The notes under the pieces are model-generated. The model saw only the letters and a list, made by a program, of their open reading frames with translations, had not been told where the DNA came from and did not search any database. Of a DNA stretch of 64,000 bases, positions 13,901-24,160 are shown piece after piece. The DNA is from Undaria pinnatifida (taxonomy: Eukaryota; Sar; Phaeophyceae; Laminariales; Alariaceae): contig JABAKD010000002.1 of NCBI GenBank assembly GCA_012845835.1, positions 11,754,120-11,818,119 on the forward strand, in the 5' to 3' direction. Within the stretch, counting starts at the first letter, position 1. Each line of letters opens with the position of its first letter. Position numbers and translations under genes: made by a program.

Positions 13901-16900
13901 GACAAAGAGGTGATTATAGTATTCCATGATTATTTGACCATTACGCGAGTCAAATACGCACTGTTTAGGCCTCATTTCATGATTTTTTCCACGGTTAATA
14001 TATGCTTGAGTTGTGCCAGTCTTTTAGTTCAACTTATCATGTCGTTTTGCTTTGGACGCCGCATTTTTGTTTGTAATTGTGCTTATGACCGGGGGGGGCT
14101 GAATCCTGGATACAAATCGCTCTAATCGTCCATTCATATTGCGTTTGGTGCTGTTGTTGAATCAAGTTTTTCTCTATCCTCATTTTGAGCGTGCTTGCTC
14201 CACACGCCAGCTTGATATAGGCGTAAAATCGTTTTTTTTTGCGACCTATCACGCAAATAGCTGGTCGAATTGCGTTCGCATTGCAAATGTTTGCCGATTA
14301 TGGAAGTTCATATGAGAGAAAACCCGTGTCGGTCGAAATAATTGTGAGCTTATTTGGTCAAAGCCTGTCAACCAATCACGAGCCAATGGGGTCGGGGTTG
14401 ACACGTCGTGAGGGGAGGTATCGACCCAGGAGATCATCGTTATAGTTCCCGCGTTGTTGGAGCTGTGCATATTCGGAGGGTTTCTGAACCGAGGATGGTG
14501 CCCTATCTTCCCCGTCTGCGACGGAACTGCCCCCCATTGGTTGGTGAGCCTCTATCATCCTCCTAGGGGGGGGCGGCGCCGTGGAGATCGAACCAATCAG
14601 CGATTTTAGTCAACGGAGTTGGGGTTTCCACACCGTGAGGGGCGGTGACGACCCGAGAGAACTCGGTTTTATTCCCTGGTTTGTCTAACTTTTAAAGATA
14701 TAGAATGACCTCCGGATCGGGGATGAGACCCTATCGTCCCCGGGTTGAGCTGGCTCTATAGTATACGACCCCCAGCCAATCAGAGATCGGCCGGGCGGTA
14801 GGGTTCGGGATTACTTCCACACTGTGCGGGGAGGTATCAACCCTGGTGATTTCCGTGTTGGTTCTCGGGGTGTCGAAGTTGTTTATGTATGTGTGGATGG
14901 ATGATCGTGGGATGGGACCTTATCGTCCCCAGATGACGGTTACTTTATGTACGATCCCCGGCCAATGAGCGACCAGCGATCAGCCAAAAAGGCCATACCA
15001 GGTAATATATGTTTTTCTGTTATTTTCGTCAAAACTCGAGCCTGAAAATATTAACTGCCAAATTCTTAGTGCAGTGCTATCGCGTACTACTAATACTTTA
15101 TCTACCAGATAGCAACACGTAGCAGCATTATAATAGCATTCGAGGAATTGCATGACGAAGGCAGCGACACCGTGTTTCACATCTAGAATACCGTCTGCAA
15201 GTAAGTCTTGCCACGATCAGACTATACCTCGTACACACACAGACAGTCGGTCTGCGAGCCTCGGATGTAGATACTACCATGCATGGTGTAGCAGAAGCTG
15301 GCGCAGTGCGCGCCTCTCAGTGGCTACGTAGAGAACATGCAGCATAAATACCCACCCCCTTGCTGACCCTGGATGCTTGGTTGAGTCAAAACATCAAGAA
15401 ACGCACTTGAAACGTCTCTTCGTGGCCAGACTAGAGGGTCAGTCTGCGTGGGCTCGGGTTTATCCGATCGAAATATAACTAAGCTCGGAATCGGATTCAC
15501 GCAAGAAATGGCAGACGTAAGTAGTCCACTGTTAGTCTATATCGATATCTTGGCATTACTATACATTCTACACGCATAGACTATGTGTTGTGTGGTAACG
15601 TTTTTTTTCCTCTATCGGATATTGAATCGAACAAGTCGAAGTGGTGCCCTGCCCTACCCATGAAGGCACCCATGCGGAGTCCTTGCACTATACATATGTT
15701 CGTGATACGCTGATACTAAACTTTCCAATTGAAACTTTCGATTCACATACGTAACGGTCTAAACGCAACATCAACATTCGTTCATTAATTCTTCATTCGT
15801 GATGCGCTGGCATTAGTCTTCTGATATACTACGACGAGTAATGATGCGTAGACATTAGTTCGTCTCATTTATTTATTTTCCTTCATCCCATCTATTATCC
15901 TCGACCATTCTCGCCCTTTCTCCAAGTAGGAACTCAGATCCGGGGTCACATAGCGGGCCCTTCTTCCCCCTCCCCGCTACGGTACGTGCCTTCATTTTTA
16001 TCGCGAGAAGAATTCAGCATTTTCTTCCCTGGTCGACTCGCGTCGAATTTGGTTCGTTTCATGTACTACGGCGAGTAGCTTTTTATATTTTATCCTCCGG
16101 CGAAGGGGGGAAAACAAAGCTCGCCACACTTCCACGTATGTATTTTTCATACGTGTGTAAATTTAATCAAATTGTATTCGCAATCCAGGCCTAGCTGGCG
16201 TATCTTTCGGTTCCTGTGGCAATCACAGCGCGAGCCACCCCTACCGGCGGTCACCGTTACTACTATGCAGCAATGCAAGCTGCCATGGTATACGGATGCG
16301 TGTGCATGTCGACCCGACTTGACCCCTGATCAGGTGCGGGGGAGATAGCTACCCAGCAAACCGTCCCTATGGGTAGTGTGGGACTTGCGCAATCTCACCC
16401 ACGAACAACCCCCCCGGCCATAAGAATACAGCCTTCGGCCGGACTTGGCCCAGTTATGGTTCACCCTACCTATTCGGGCCTTAGTCCTTCGCGGTATTGC
16501 TATAATCTCATGTGGCTTGGGATTACAGATTGGCTTTCCCATTTTTCGTTTTACTTTTCAACATCGACTACAGTCAGCAGTCCGACAGGACCACGCCAGA
16601 GAGAACTACCGACAACAACATCTGCGCGTCGAAACACGGGCGCAGTAGTTGCAACAGACGCATAGTATGCACGATACAACGAAAGCTGTGCAGTAGGTTT
16701 ATAGTGGTCCTTTATGTTGCCGGTTGAGTAGTGCCGGTTGCCTGATGAAGCGCCTGAATAATCGCTTGGCCAGCTTGGAACAACCAGTAGTGGCGGTACA
16801 TGAAGTAATAGTGCTAGGGTTTGCCGCTATAGGGCCGGCACTTCCGGCTGGCACATGCCGGCACTTCCCTCAGGCTACTTTTCCAAGATTTTCTTGTAAT

Positions 16901-17403
16901 TTCATTGACTTTCTTTAAAGTCTACTTTCTACCAGTATGGGATTAGGGTCAGGGGTAGGGTTAGGGTTAGGGTTAGGCGATACTGAAGCGTAAGTTGGAT
17001 GGAAAGTACACCAACGCTGTTGTTGTAGAACAAGTGTTGACGTCGCATTCTGTTTAGTTTTGCATTCCGGCAACAACCGTCAGCCCTGTTACGTACCTGG
17101 TACATCATTAAGGGCTACCGTACTATCACAACCAAAATTCGCTTCGACCGACCCTTTCATTGTCCGATGGTCTTAATATTGCGTTGGCTTAGCGTTGCGC
17201 GTCAGCGCACAAACTTTGTACACGTAGGATTTTTGGCTGACCTGTAACTGTACAACGAGTGCCACCGTCAGCTTAAAGATTTCTGCCATCACAACGGCGG
17301 TTGTGGAGATATACATGCTGGATGGTAAGCCTGAAACCCGTGTGTAGCGCATCACCAAAGCGAGGGCCGAGTTTTGCAAAACGAGCGTCGTCAGCGCCCC
17401 TCC
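7783..17403 (-). CDS. SLC35A: SLC35A-type nucleotide-sugar transporter (multi-exon; start exon not found)
   Basis: An antiporter of the SLC35A family would exchange a nucleotide sugar (UDP- or CMP-linked) for the nucleoside monophosphate across Golgi/ER membranes. Exons in order: 17242-17403, 11286-11393, 10263-10490, 9641-9733, 9112-9324, 7998-8102 and a probable last exon near 7783-7940. The first six are all multiples of three and give about 236 residues. Family hallmarks: LVLQNSALALVMRYTRV with STAVVMAEIFKLTVAL (helices 1-2), NNLAYVAASHLDGPTYQI then SKILITALLSVVILGKSL, CSGLGGVFFELMLK, GNSSASLWIRNIQLG, and KYADN joined to VKCFATSISIVLSC. These fit a 10-helix transporter of about 320 residues. 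The exon at 17403 opens directly at a ttcag acceptor, so a short start exon lies upstream. Substrate cannot be assigned. The donor at 10262 lies inside a MITE end. Confidence 0.85.
8970..9065 (+). repeat. Dispersed SINE-like repeat fragment
   Basis: This copy carries the core seen elsewhere in the window: 'aatgccgaactctgcgcgataaaaat', then a 'gtgggggagaaag' block and 'gtgaccacgg'. It closely matches 59490-59600 and is related to the copies at 13.35, 15.95, 46.55, 57.15 and 61.25 kb. It sits in a transporter intron, about 45 bp past the donor at 9111. Confidence 0.6.
10036..10269. mobile_element. hAT-like MITE (234 bp) whose end provides a splice donor
   Basis: The left end on the plus strand starts TAGGGCTATGAGTTGGCTGA. 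The right end, read on the minus strand, starts TACGGCTGTGAGTTGGCTGG, so the termini are inverted repeats. Flanking 8-mers are cccattgc (10028-10035) and ccctttgc (10270-10277), 7 of 8 identical, as expected for a hAT target-site duplication. Subterminal sequence resembles the larger element at 19.0-21.5 kb. There is no coding capacity. The minus-strand terminal repeat contains GCT|GTGAGT, used as the 5' splice site of the transporter intron 9734-10262. The last 7 coding bases of exon 10263-10490 are therefore MITE sequence. Confidence 0.8.
13335..13470 (+). repeat. SINE-like repeat copy, inverted relative to 15.9 kb
   Basis: It reads 'gaaaatgctgaactcttctc', then 'ggcatgtaccgtagtgggga', then 'gtgacccctgatctgagtta'. 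This is the reverse complement, with substitutions, of 15915-16060. The pair could form a stem with a 2.4 kb loop. No tRNA-like head is visible on this copy, so it is probably 5'-truncated. Confidence 0.7.
14375..14985. repeat. Satellite of about three units, period about 190 bp
   Basis: Recurring blocks are a CCAAT-containing start (gccaat at about 14381, 14594, 14774 and 14961), 'ggggaggtatcgaccc', 'gttctcggggtgt' and 'gggaccttatcgtccccag', each with substitutions. The order of blocks is kept from unit to unit. Units are well diverged, so the array is old. No coding frame runs through it. Confidence 0.75.
15915..16060 (-). repeat. SINE-like repeat copy
   Basis: It contains 'aactcagatccggggtcaca', a C/T-rich block with 'ccccgctacggtacgtgcc', and 'tttttatcgcgagaagaatt'. 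The same series appears at 61.2 kb and 46.5 kb on the same strand and inverted at 13.4 kb. It lies in a transporter intron. Confidence 0.7.
16700..16880. repeat. MITE-like block related to 47.66 kb
   Basis: It begins 'tagtggtcctttatgttgcc' and contains 'ttgccgctatagggccggca' and 'ccggcacttcc', matching the layout of the TA-flanked MITE at 47662-47833 (ggtcc/ggacc ends, 'ttgccgctatag' core). The boundaries are eroded and no clean TA duplication was seen. Confidence 0.5.
16941..16978 (+). repeat. Interstitial telomere-like TTAGGG run
   Basis: About six consecutive units of (T)TAGGG and variants (ttagggtcaggggtagggttagggttagggttagg) lie in the large transporter intron. TTAGGG is the telomere repeat of many eukaryotic groups, including several algae. 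A short intronic run like this may mark repair by telomerase or an old fusion. Confidence 0.8.
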
Positions 17404-18551
17404 CTGAATAGACGCGATCACACAACCAGGTACAACAGAGCAAAGATGTCAGCAGACGGGAGACATGTCAAGCAAGGGAAAACGTGCGCAGTCGCGGGTA
17501 TACGGCCCGGTGTTCAACACAAAAACCAAGCAGCTTGGCGTCAGTCAAGGCAAATTCGACACTAATAAACAAGCAGCATGGTGGCGTTTAGTCCGAAAAA
17601 TACGATTAATTTGCTGTCTGTCAAGGGTGCGCAACTGCTGTCTACTGACATCTTTGCGGCAGAGACAACCGGTACAGGTGGGTAGTAACAAGGCCGAACG
17701 TACGTAGCAGGATCGACGGCGGAGAGAATATTAAGCAGCTGATATTTGGGTCTCGTTCCTGCACGCATCAGAGTTAATACCTGGCTGGTAGTGTACTACT
17801 GCACCATCTGAACTATACACAGGCAGACAACACAGCACAGTAAAATAGCATAGCTTAGCCAGTACCTGGCAACATGTTACGTGACCTCTCGGCGCTCTCG
17901 AGCTCTACAGTCTCTACAGCAGTCTATATGGTACGAGAGCGAACAATTCCAACGTACCAGTACCAGTATCTTACCCTACTCACCCTACCGCTAATATTTA
18001 GACGTGTATCTTCCGTACCTTAAGGAGACTTTCCCGGCTGTTCATGTCAATTGTACCTCCACCCCGCAGGGAATTTTGTGCGGTAGACAGAGTGCTTGCA
18101 CCGAAAGGCGTGGACGAATGCAATCGTCGCATTGTCCGATGCGTGTCCAAACAACGTGTATACCCGGCGCACGCCAGGTTCGCAGGTGAGTACACAGCAA
18201 AGAGAACCAGAACTGCCTATTGTGGTAATGGAACTCCCCATTGCCACAAAATCCAAAATCAAACCAAACCACATACTTGAATACTTGTGTACAAGTGGAA
18301 ATACCTCACCAGCGAAGTTCGTGCCCATCATGGTAAGCTCACCTCGGGCTCCGGGTATAGAAGGGGCAAAGTTGGCAAGTGTGACGGTGCTATGTCTGCT
18401 ATACCTGCACAATCAACTAAGAAGATGTTCACCCCAACATCGATGTTCACCCCAACACCCCAACAAACACCTCAAATTTGAATTTTGATTTGATTTCCTT
18501 AGTCTTCGTGTCGCGTGCTGTCTGGTGCTGCCTCTGTGTGAGCACAGGCAG

Positions 18552-18673
18552 AGTCAGATGCGTCGTCGGAGATGAGCGACGATGCTCTTCACAATCTCGT
18601 TTCGCGGCTGGTTGATGCAGGAGGAGACATCGGAGAAGACGACGAGGATGGTGATTATCACGAGGTCGTTCAG
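18552..18673 (+). CDS. Acidic exon of an unidentified gene (possible first coding exon)
   Basis: ATG at 18572 in a purine context (ggagATGAG) opens a frame of 34 codons to a donor CAG|gtacgg. It begins MSDDALHNLVSRLVDAGG and continues GEDDEDGDYHEVVQ. An acceptor-like 'cacaggcag' at 18543-18551 would also let it be an internal exon starting SDASSEM. It lies about 1.1 kb upstream of, and divergent to, the first transporter exon found, so the two might share a promoter region. The next exon was not identified; a hAT element follows 300 bp downstream. The family is not recognised. Confidence 0.4.
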
Positions 18674-18758
18674 GTACGGGGGAGACATCGTATGATCGAA
18701 GCTGCACGTGCACGTATCAGGTACGATTCAAATACGGAAATGGCACGTATAGTCAAGA

Positions 18759-19080
18759 AATGGTCAAAAAGGGGTATACGCTACGATACCCCCGTGTTTT
18801 GGCTGATTTCTAGGGGTGCGAGTCGGTTTCCTTTCACGACTAACAACTAGTCGTTATTCATAATTGGCGAAGCCGACTATTTGACTTTTAGTCGGCAAGT
18901 CGGCTGGCTTTGGTAGCTAGGAAATGGTCAAAAGGGGGTATTATCCTGTCCCCCCGTGTTTTGGGTGATTTCTAGGGCTCTGAGTCGGTTTCATTTCACG
19001 ACTAATAACTGACTTTAGTCGGTAATTCGGCTGGCGAACTTACTTTAGTCAGTAAATCGGCTGGCGGGAAGCCAGCCGAC
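18759..19080. repeat. Tandem duplication (about 160 bp) including a hAT end
   Basis: 'gaaatggtcaaaaaggggta' at 18759 recurs at 18923, and each copy runs on through 'ccccgtgttttgg', 'tgatttctagggg/c' and 'gagtcggttt-c-tttcacgac'. The second copy holds the left terminus of the hAT element. The first carries a similar but outer terminus at about 18813. Confidence 0.75.
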
Positions 19081-19310
19081 TTGCCGACTAAAAGAAGCCG
19101 AAAAAGCCCCCCCCCGCCCGAGGGGGGCCCGCTGGAGGCGCCCCCGGAGGGCCCGCCAGAGGCGAAAAATACGCTATTTGGCTTCATTTCACGCAAGAAA
19201 AACGCAACAAATACGACCTAGATTTACATAAGTATAAGTTTCAAACGAGACAACAAAAAGCTTCAGTTTACACAAGGAATACACAAAAAATAAGAAGTAC
19301 ATAGCATGTA

Positions 19311-19568
19311 ACAGGTTAATCTACCCCGGAATAGAGGAACGTGGCAGCAGTTGTTTGAGTCGCAATACTACGTGGCGGGGATACGAGCGCAAAAGCGAAC
19401 TCACCAAGATAGCGGTGCAAAAATTATCCCCAGAGCATATACCAGGTAAATCTACCCCAGACTAGAGGAAAGTGACAGCGTTTGTTTGAGTCGCAATACT
19501 ACCTGGCGGGGATACGAGCGAAAAAGCGAACTCATCACCAAGATGACGGTACAAAAAATATCCCCAGA
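19311..19568. repeat. Tandem duplication, two copies of about 130 bp
   Basis: The block starting 'ggttaatctaccccggaata' with 'ttgtttgagtcgcaatacta' and 'ggcggggatacgagcg' is repeated from about 19444 ('ggtaaatctaccccagacta'). The copies are about 85-90 percent alike by eye. The junction contains a TACCAGGTA motif. Both lie inside the hAT-like element. Confidence 0.85.
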
Positions 19569-20754
19569 AGAAAAAAGAAAAAAGAAGGTCTTGGATCCCT
19601 TCGTGATGTTATTCTTCAGTTAATGTCTCTCCCAACCTCAACCTTGCGCGAAATGCTCGCGTCGATGACGACCGCAAGTCCTGAACCATTAATTATTATA
19701 GAGTTTCCACGTAGAAATAATCGCAAGTAAATTGTGCGTTAGCAGGAAATTTTAACCGGAGTAGGTTGCACCGCGTTTTTTTGCCGTGAAGAATTTCAGA
19801 GTGATTCCAAAAATGCTGAATAAATTCAAGGGGTTCGGATCGGTTTGATGAATTATCTCATACGAAACAAACTTGAGTGTACAGCAGTTCGAGTAGCCCG
19901 GCGCCGATGTGGCATGCGGAGCACATGCGAGATATTTTGCTTTTTTGGCCAGCAAGAGCACAGCAGCAGACAACAGCAGCAGCAGACAGCACACACGACT
20001 AGGGCAATCATCGCACCCTCAAATGAAACTCATCAGCGTATAGCGCCTGGTGCTCGTCATACTCCGCCGCAGCAGCAAGCGGGTAGGGCTCGTCTCGTCC
20101 TGTGTGTGGTGTTCGAGCGAACTCCGTTGTTCTGAAAATGCTGAGTCAAGCTCCTGGGATATGCTGTGCTTGGCGGGGTAGAATCGAGCTTCTTCCTGAG
20201 AGGCCACCCCACGCCGTTGACGACTGCGGTAGCTACCGGGCCCGCCACGGTTGAATACAAGCAGCCTCGAATGTATACTGCTCATGTTGCCGCCCGCCTC
20301 CTGATAAGAGGTGTGTTGCCGTGTTTGTGGAGTCTTGGAGGTTCTCAAAACATGAACAAATTTTGATGGCGTTAGGGGGAATACGAGTACAAGAGGTCGC
20401 TTTGGATGGAGGCCGGCTCGCGCCAATGGAGATTACGGAAGCTATCGCCCCCCGCACGGCCAAACACCAGCAGCATCGGTCTTGCACTACTAATGCCGCT
20501 GCCGCACCAAGCGGGCGGGGATAGTCTTGCTCTGTGTGTAGTGCTCTAGACAGCTCGGTGCTTTGAAATCCACAGCAGTTTGGTACGAGTGAGTCCTCGC
20601 GCTCTAGCCTCTCGCCTGCGGCTTGCTTGCTACCTAGCTACCTGGTACCTGGTACGAACAGTTTTTGTTATTTTTCGAACAGCCCGCAAGAGCCGGATGA
20701 AGAAAAAAAAAAACAGAAGACACCCGATTTTTTTCAGATATTTTTGTTGTTAAA

Positions 20755-21205
20755 ATGAACGTGGAAGCCCTATATTATTGCTGGCGATGATGAACCGAAT
20801 CATCTTGCTTGTGAGTGGCTTGACGCCGTCCATGTAGGCAATGATGCTCCCCGCACCCTTCTCGCTCGAGGCCCCGCCACTGCCTCCGCCTTTGCTACCC
20901 GCCCCACCCGCCTCATGTTATATCAGGGCCTCGCGATGCCCTTTCCTCTTCGTGTCTACATGCTGCCTCAAATGGGTAAGGGACCCGAACCTAACCTCGG
21001 CATCGGCGAAATCGCCGTTAGCCTCGCAAAGCTTGCCCACGGCTATGCCCGGGAGCGAGTCCTTGAGGTATACCATGAAAAGCTTCCACAGCGGGTTGTT
21101 CGATCTGAGCGGCTTGCTGCGCCTATGCTTGTGTTTCACGCGGTAGAGCACCGTTTCGGGGTCGCGTGCACTCCCCAAGGTGGTCCGCGGGCCGATAATG
21201 GCCAC
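20755..21205 (-). pseudogene. Possible hAT transposase N-terminal remnant (BED-finger-like)
   Basis: The minus frame 21205-20918 reads through LWKLFMVYLKDSLPGIAVGK, LCEANGDFADAEVRFGS, and LTHLRQHVDTKRKGHREA, then stops. A shifted frame continues with a Gly/Ser-rich linker, then SIIAYMDGVKPLTSKMIRF and IIASNNIGLPRSF. A Cys followed by an HLRQHxxTKRKGH histidine pair and a downstream linker resembles the N-terminal zinc finger of hAT transposases. The expected first Cys is replaced by Gly. The DDE catalytic region and dimerisation domain were not found. The plus strand is also open here (20915-21355), so the reading is uncertain. Confidence 0.4.
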
Positions 21206-21597
21206 AACCTCGCCGACGGGATCTCCGCGCTCAGCGTTGGCATTGGGTACGCCAGGGCTGACGCCGTCGGCACCATCGAGAGAGATGGGCTATTCCGCCG
21301 TGTGTGCGTGTATGTGGGTCTCCCGCTGTGTGCTATGGCGTCACAGGGCATGTGAGGGATATCCGCAGCCCGCAACAATTCACGTTAAAAGCTGTACCCC
21401 GCATTAAAAAAACCTTCCTACAGTTAAGAAAACCCGGTAAGTCGGAAAGTCGGCACCTCCGTTTCACGTCTGACTATTAGTCCGACTAGTAACTAGTCGG
21501 CGACCTAAGTCGTGCCGATTCACAGCCCTAGCGATTTCGCTGTATAGGGAAACGGTCATGCTATTGATAAATACCTGGTACAATACACCACCGGTGT

Positions 21598-21906
21598 TGT
21601 ACAAGGCGCTTCCCTCCACGGGCGGTATCCCCCCGGTACGCTAGCTCAAATAGAACAAAAGTGAAGCAGACAGAGGTTCATCATTTGGTGCAACTTACGA
21701 CTTGCAAATGCCAAGATATGTTAATGGGCGACTTACAATTGCCAAGAGCGAAATGGTGCAGGACAAAGGATGCCGCGCTTCACTCCGCGGGCGGCATCCG
21801 CCCGCTACGTTTGCTCAGATGGAACAACAAAAACGTGAAGCGGACAGAGTTCCATTGTTTGGTGCAACTTGCGACTTGAAAGATGCTAAGATCTCAGCGC
21901 TCCAGG
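21598..21906. repeat. Tandem duplication, two copies of about 157 bp
   Basis: The first copy (from 'tacaaggcgcttccctccac') and the second (from 'caaaggatgccgcgcttcac') share 'cgggcggcatccgcccg', 'gctcagatggaacaa', 'gtgaagcggacagag' and 'tttggtgcaacttgcgactt' with substitutions. The second copy sits in a plus-strand frame of 120 codons, but nothing identifies a protein. Confidence 0.75.
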
Positions 21907-22166
21907 ACAATAACCCGGAGGTCGCATTCACGCATGCATCACATCATCATCCGTACGAAAGAGAAAGGGCGAAGAGAAGAATAGTAGTGTTGTATCTTAA
22001 TGAGTTGGAAATGAAAGCAAGTCTTCGCGCATTACCAGCTAGCTGCTGCTGCTTGTGGTTGTAAACGTTCTCTGAACGGGCAGATTTCGATACATTCGTT
22101 CGTTTTGAAAACACGCCGAGCTGTAGAAGATACTCTTACTTACGTTGTCGCGCAGCAGCTACTTAG

Positions 22167-22480
22167 CAGGGTTTTTCACGGGTCAGGAGGTTTTCAAAAC
22201 ATCACGGGTCGGGTGAAGAGGTTTTGAAATCTCACGGGTCGGGTGGGGTCGGGTCAAAAGTTTTTGAAATCTCGCGGGTCGGGTCGGATCGGGTCAAGAG
22301 GTTTTGAAATCTCGCGGGTCGGGTCAGGTCGGGTCAGTAGGTTTTCAAATCTCACGGGGTCCGGTCGGGTCATGACCCGCGAGGTACGGGTCATTTCACG
22401 GAACGGGCCATTTGACCCGCGAGATTTTTTCTTCTGACCCGCGGGTCGGACCCGTAGATCTGACCCGCGAACCCAATACA
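22167..22480. repeat. GGGTC-rich repeat element, related to 62.1-62.4 kb
   Basis: It starts 'cagggtttttcacgggtcag' and consists of five or six units of 'gaaatctcacgggtcgggt' spaced about 35-40 bp, then turns into the complementary 'tgacccgcgag' and 'gacccgcgaaccc'. The two halves are therefore inverted and could fold back. A related element lies at about 62100-62419 and ends 'gacccgcgaacagccctg'. The CAGGG...CCCTG termini suggest a DNA-transposon origin. Confidence 0.65.
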
Positions 22481-22879
22481 TTGAAACATTGCTGCTTGCA
22501 AGGAACGCAAAGAAAGCCACCGGAAGGGTTCTCCACAGAGGGGAATTAGGCAGCCGTGTTCCAAGTGGGAGCGCTGAGATCGCAGCGGGTCCCATTAAAC
22601 ATGCTGAGAGACAAATAAATGTATATATACGAGTATATGTCTATGATGCTTTGAGGACTGAGTGTGCTGTGCTCTTGAGGACTGAGTGTGCTGTGCTGTT
22701 CTTTGTTCTTGTTTGTGATGCATGCTGGACGGTAATATGTTATTGCTGCTGCAGTTGTTGTAGCTCTAAGAGCTGCTGGTGGGTGTGTGGTTATTGTGAT
22801 TGAGAAGGAGAAACAGGAGGTGTGAAATAGAAGGGAAAATAAATAAAAAAACACATTATCGTGCACGTTTTAATACGGG

Positions 22880-23090
22880 CAACACATGAGCCGGCCCGCG
22901 GGCCGGCCCGTCAAATCCACGGGCCGGCCCACAAAAATGACGGGCCGGCCCATATAGAGCCCGTTACTCATGGGCCTCGCTGTCGGTGTCGTGGGCCGGG
23001 CCGGGCCGAGCCAAGACATTTGAAAAATTGGTGGGCCGGCTGGGCCGTGAAATGTTGAAAGGTGATAAGCCGGGCCGGCCCACCATCACC
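22880..23090. repeat. GGCCGGCCC palindrome cluster
   Basis: The palindromic core gggccggccc or a close variant occurs at least seven times in about 200 bp, separated by short AT-richer spacers such as 'gtcaaatccac' and 'caaaaatgac'. Inward and outward copies make the block self-complementary. It resembles the GGGTC element in layout but not in sequence. Confidence 0.7.
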
Positions 23091-23459
23091 GTGGTGAAAA
23101 GCAAATTGAAATGAGATGGGTTTATTTGCTCGCTTGGTCGTCTACAGAGTAGTTAAAAGACACCACACTGGGAGCCTTGCGTCCAATCCTCTGCGAAGAC
23201 TTTTTTTTTGCTTGGAAAACCAAGAGAAAAAACGCTCGTGCTTCGTGCTCGCGCGCCTCATTATAAAGGTACAAGGTTCTCCTTCGGAATGGGGTTGACT
23301 TGATGTTCCGGGGGCGTCGCGAATAGACAATGGGGGGGGGAGAGGCGTTCCAATCATGTGTATGGGCTACTGTTTTTTTGCTGCTGTTGCTGTACGCGCT
23401 TCGTATAAGTGGCATGAGGCCCGACCATGTGTGTTCGACTATTGTCTTGAAATTGGAAA

Positions 23460-24160
23460 TGTTGTGGTTCGATCTCCTCCTGCCGCTTTCCGCCAACCAT
23501 ACACATAAACCGTGTCTACTGGCACAAAGGCGAGAGCTTGGAGCACGGCTGCCGCTGAACCGCTGCTGCTGTACTGCTGCTACATGCATACCAGGTACCG
23601 ACTTTGAAGCTCCGAGGCTGAGCGGCTGCTTTTGAAAACAAAGATCCACCGTTCTTCTTGATCGTTTTGTGTGCCTATGACTTATGACAGCACACTCCAC
23701 TCACACATACAGAAGCGCACATTCACACACAGGCTGCCGTCCGCGGCTGTCACCAAGGAGTGCTACTGTTGCTGTTGCTGCTGTGTCGTAGCAGATAGTA
23801 AAGAGGGTGAAAACAAATGGATTGATGGTGTATGGCGGGCGGGAGAGCGGAGCGGGCTGCAGGTAGGTGAGAGCGGAGCGTGCCATTTAAAAAAGCTACC
23901 AAAAATATGGGGTTTTCCATGGCCTGCTGGTCTCAGCGAGGCGGAATGGAACCCCTTTACAAAGGAGCCACCTCAGTGACTTTGGATGCTCAGAGCACGC
24001 ATCATGGTGCTTGGCCGGGATCCAGACATGCGCTGTAATGAACCGACGGACCCCTTGCTTGCCCCGCAGCCGAAAGTGCGAGAGAAATTCCTCGGCCGCC
24101 GGGTAACTGCATGCCTAACAACAAAAAATATGGTCCTCACCACCACACGGCATCGAGCGT
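23460..24160 (+). repeat. Dispersed repeat, inverted copy at 51.84-52.22 kb
   Basis: Two separated blocks match the minus strand of 51.84-52.22 kb: 'ggttcgatctcctcctgcc' with 'aggcgagagcttggagcac' and 'tactgctgctac', and then 'ctggtctcagcgaggcgga', 'gatccagacatgcgctg' and 'ccgcagccgaaagtgcgaga'. At 52 kb the blocks are contiguous; here they are separated by about 300 bp of other sequence, implying an insertion. The 'ggttcgatctcc' motif resembles a Pol III B box. Confidence 0.6.

Larger units (their letters stand above)
11394..17241 (-). other. Large transporter intron filled with repeats
   Basis: Between transporter exons 17242-17403 and 11286-11393 the DNA is AT-richer and no exon was identified. 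It contains an inverted pair of SINE-like repeats (13.3 and 15.9 kb), a 190 bp satellite (14.4-15.0 kb), an interstitial telomere-like run (16.94 kb) and a MITE-like block (16.7-16.9 kb). The 11.6-13.2 kb part holds no recognisable element. Confidence 0.6.
18973..21530 (-). mobile_element. hAT-like DNA transposon (about 2.56 kb), degenerate
   Basis: The left end begins TAGGGCTCTGAGTCGG. The right end, reverse-complemented, begins TAGGGCTGTGAATCGG (14 of 16 identical). Flanking 8-mers gtgatttc (18965-18972) and gcgatttc (21531-21538) match at 7 of 8, typical of hAT. Subterminal motifs such as 'agtcggcgac' repeat near both ends. Inside, a minus-strand open region (about 20755-21205) may be a transposase remnant. 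The interior also holds a 130 bp tandem duplication at 19311-19568. No intact transposase is seen, so the element is non-autonomous now. Confidence 0.75.

Noticed and set aside
20915-21355. Plus-strand 146-codon frame inside the hAT-like element
   Set aside because: The same GC-rich block is open on both strands; the minus reading has a zinc-finger-like pattern and agrees with the element type, whereas the plus reading shows none.
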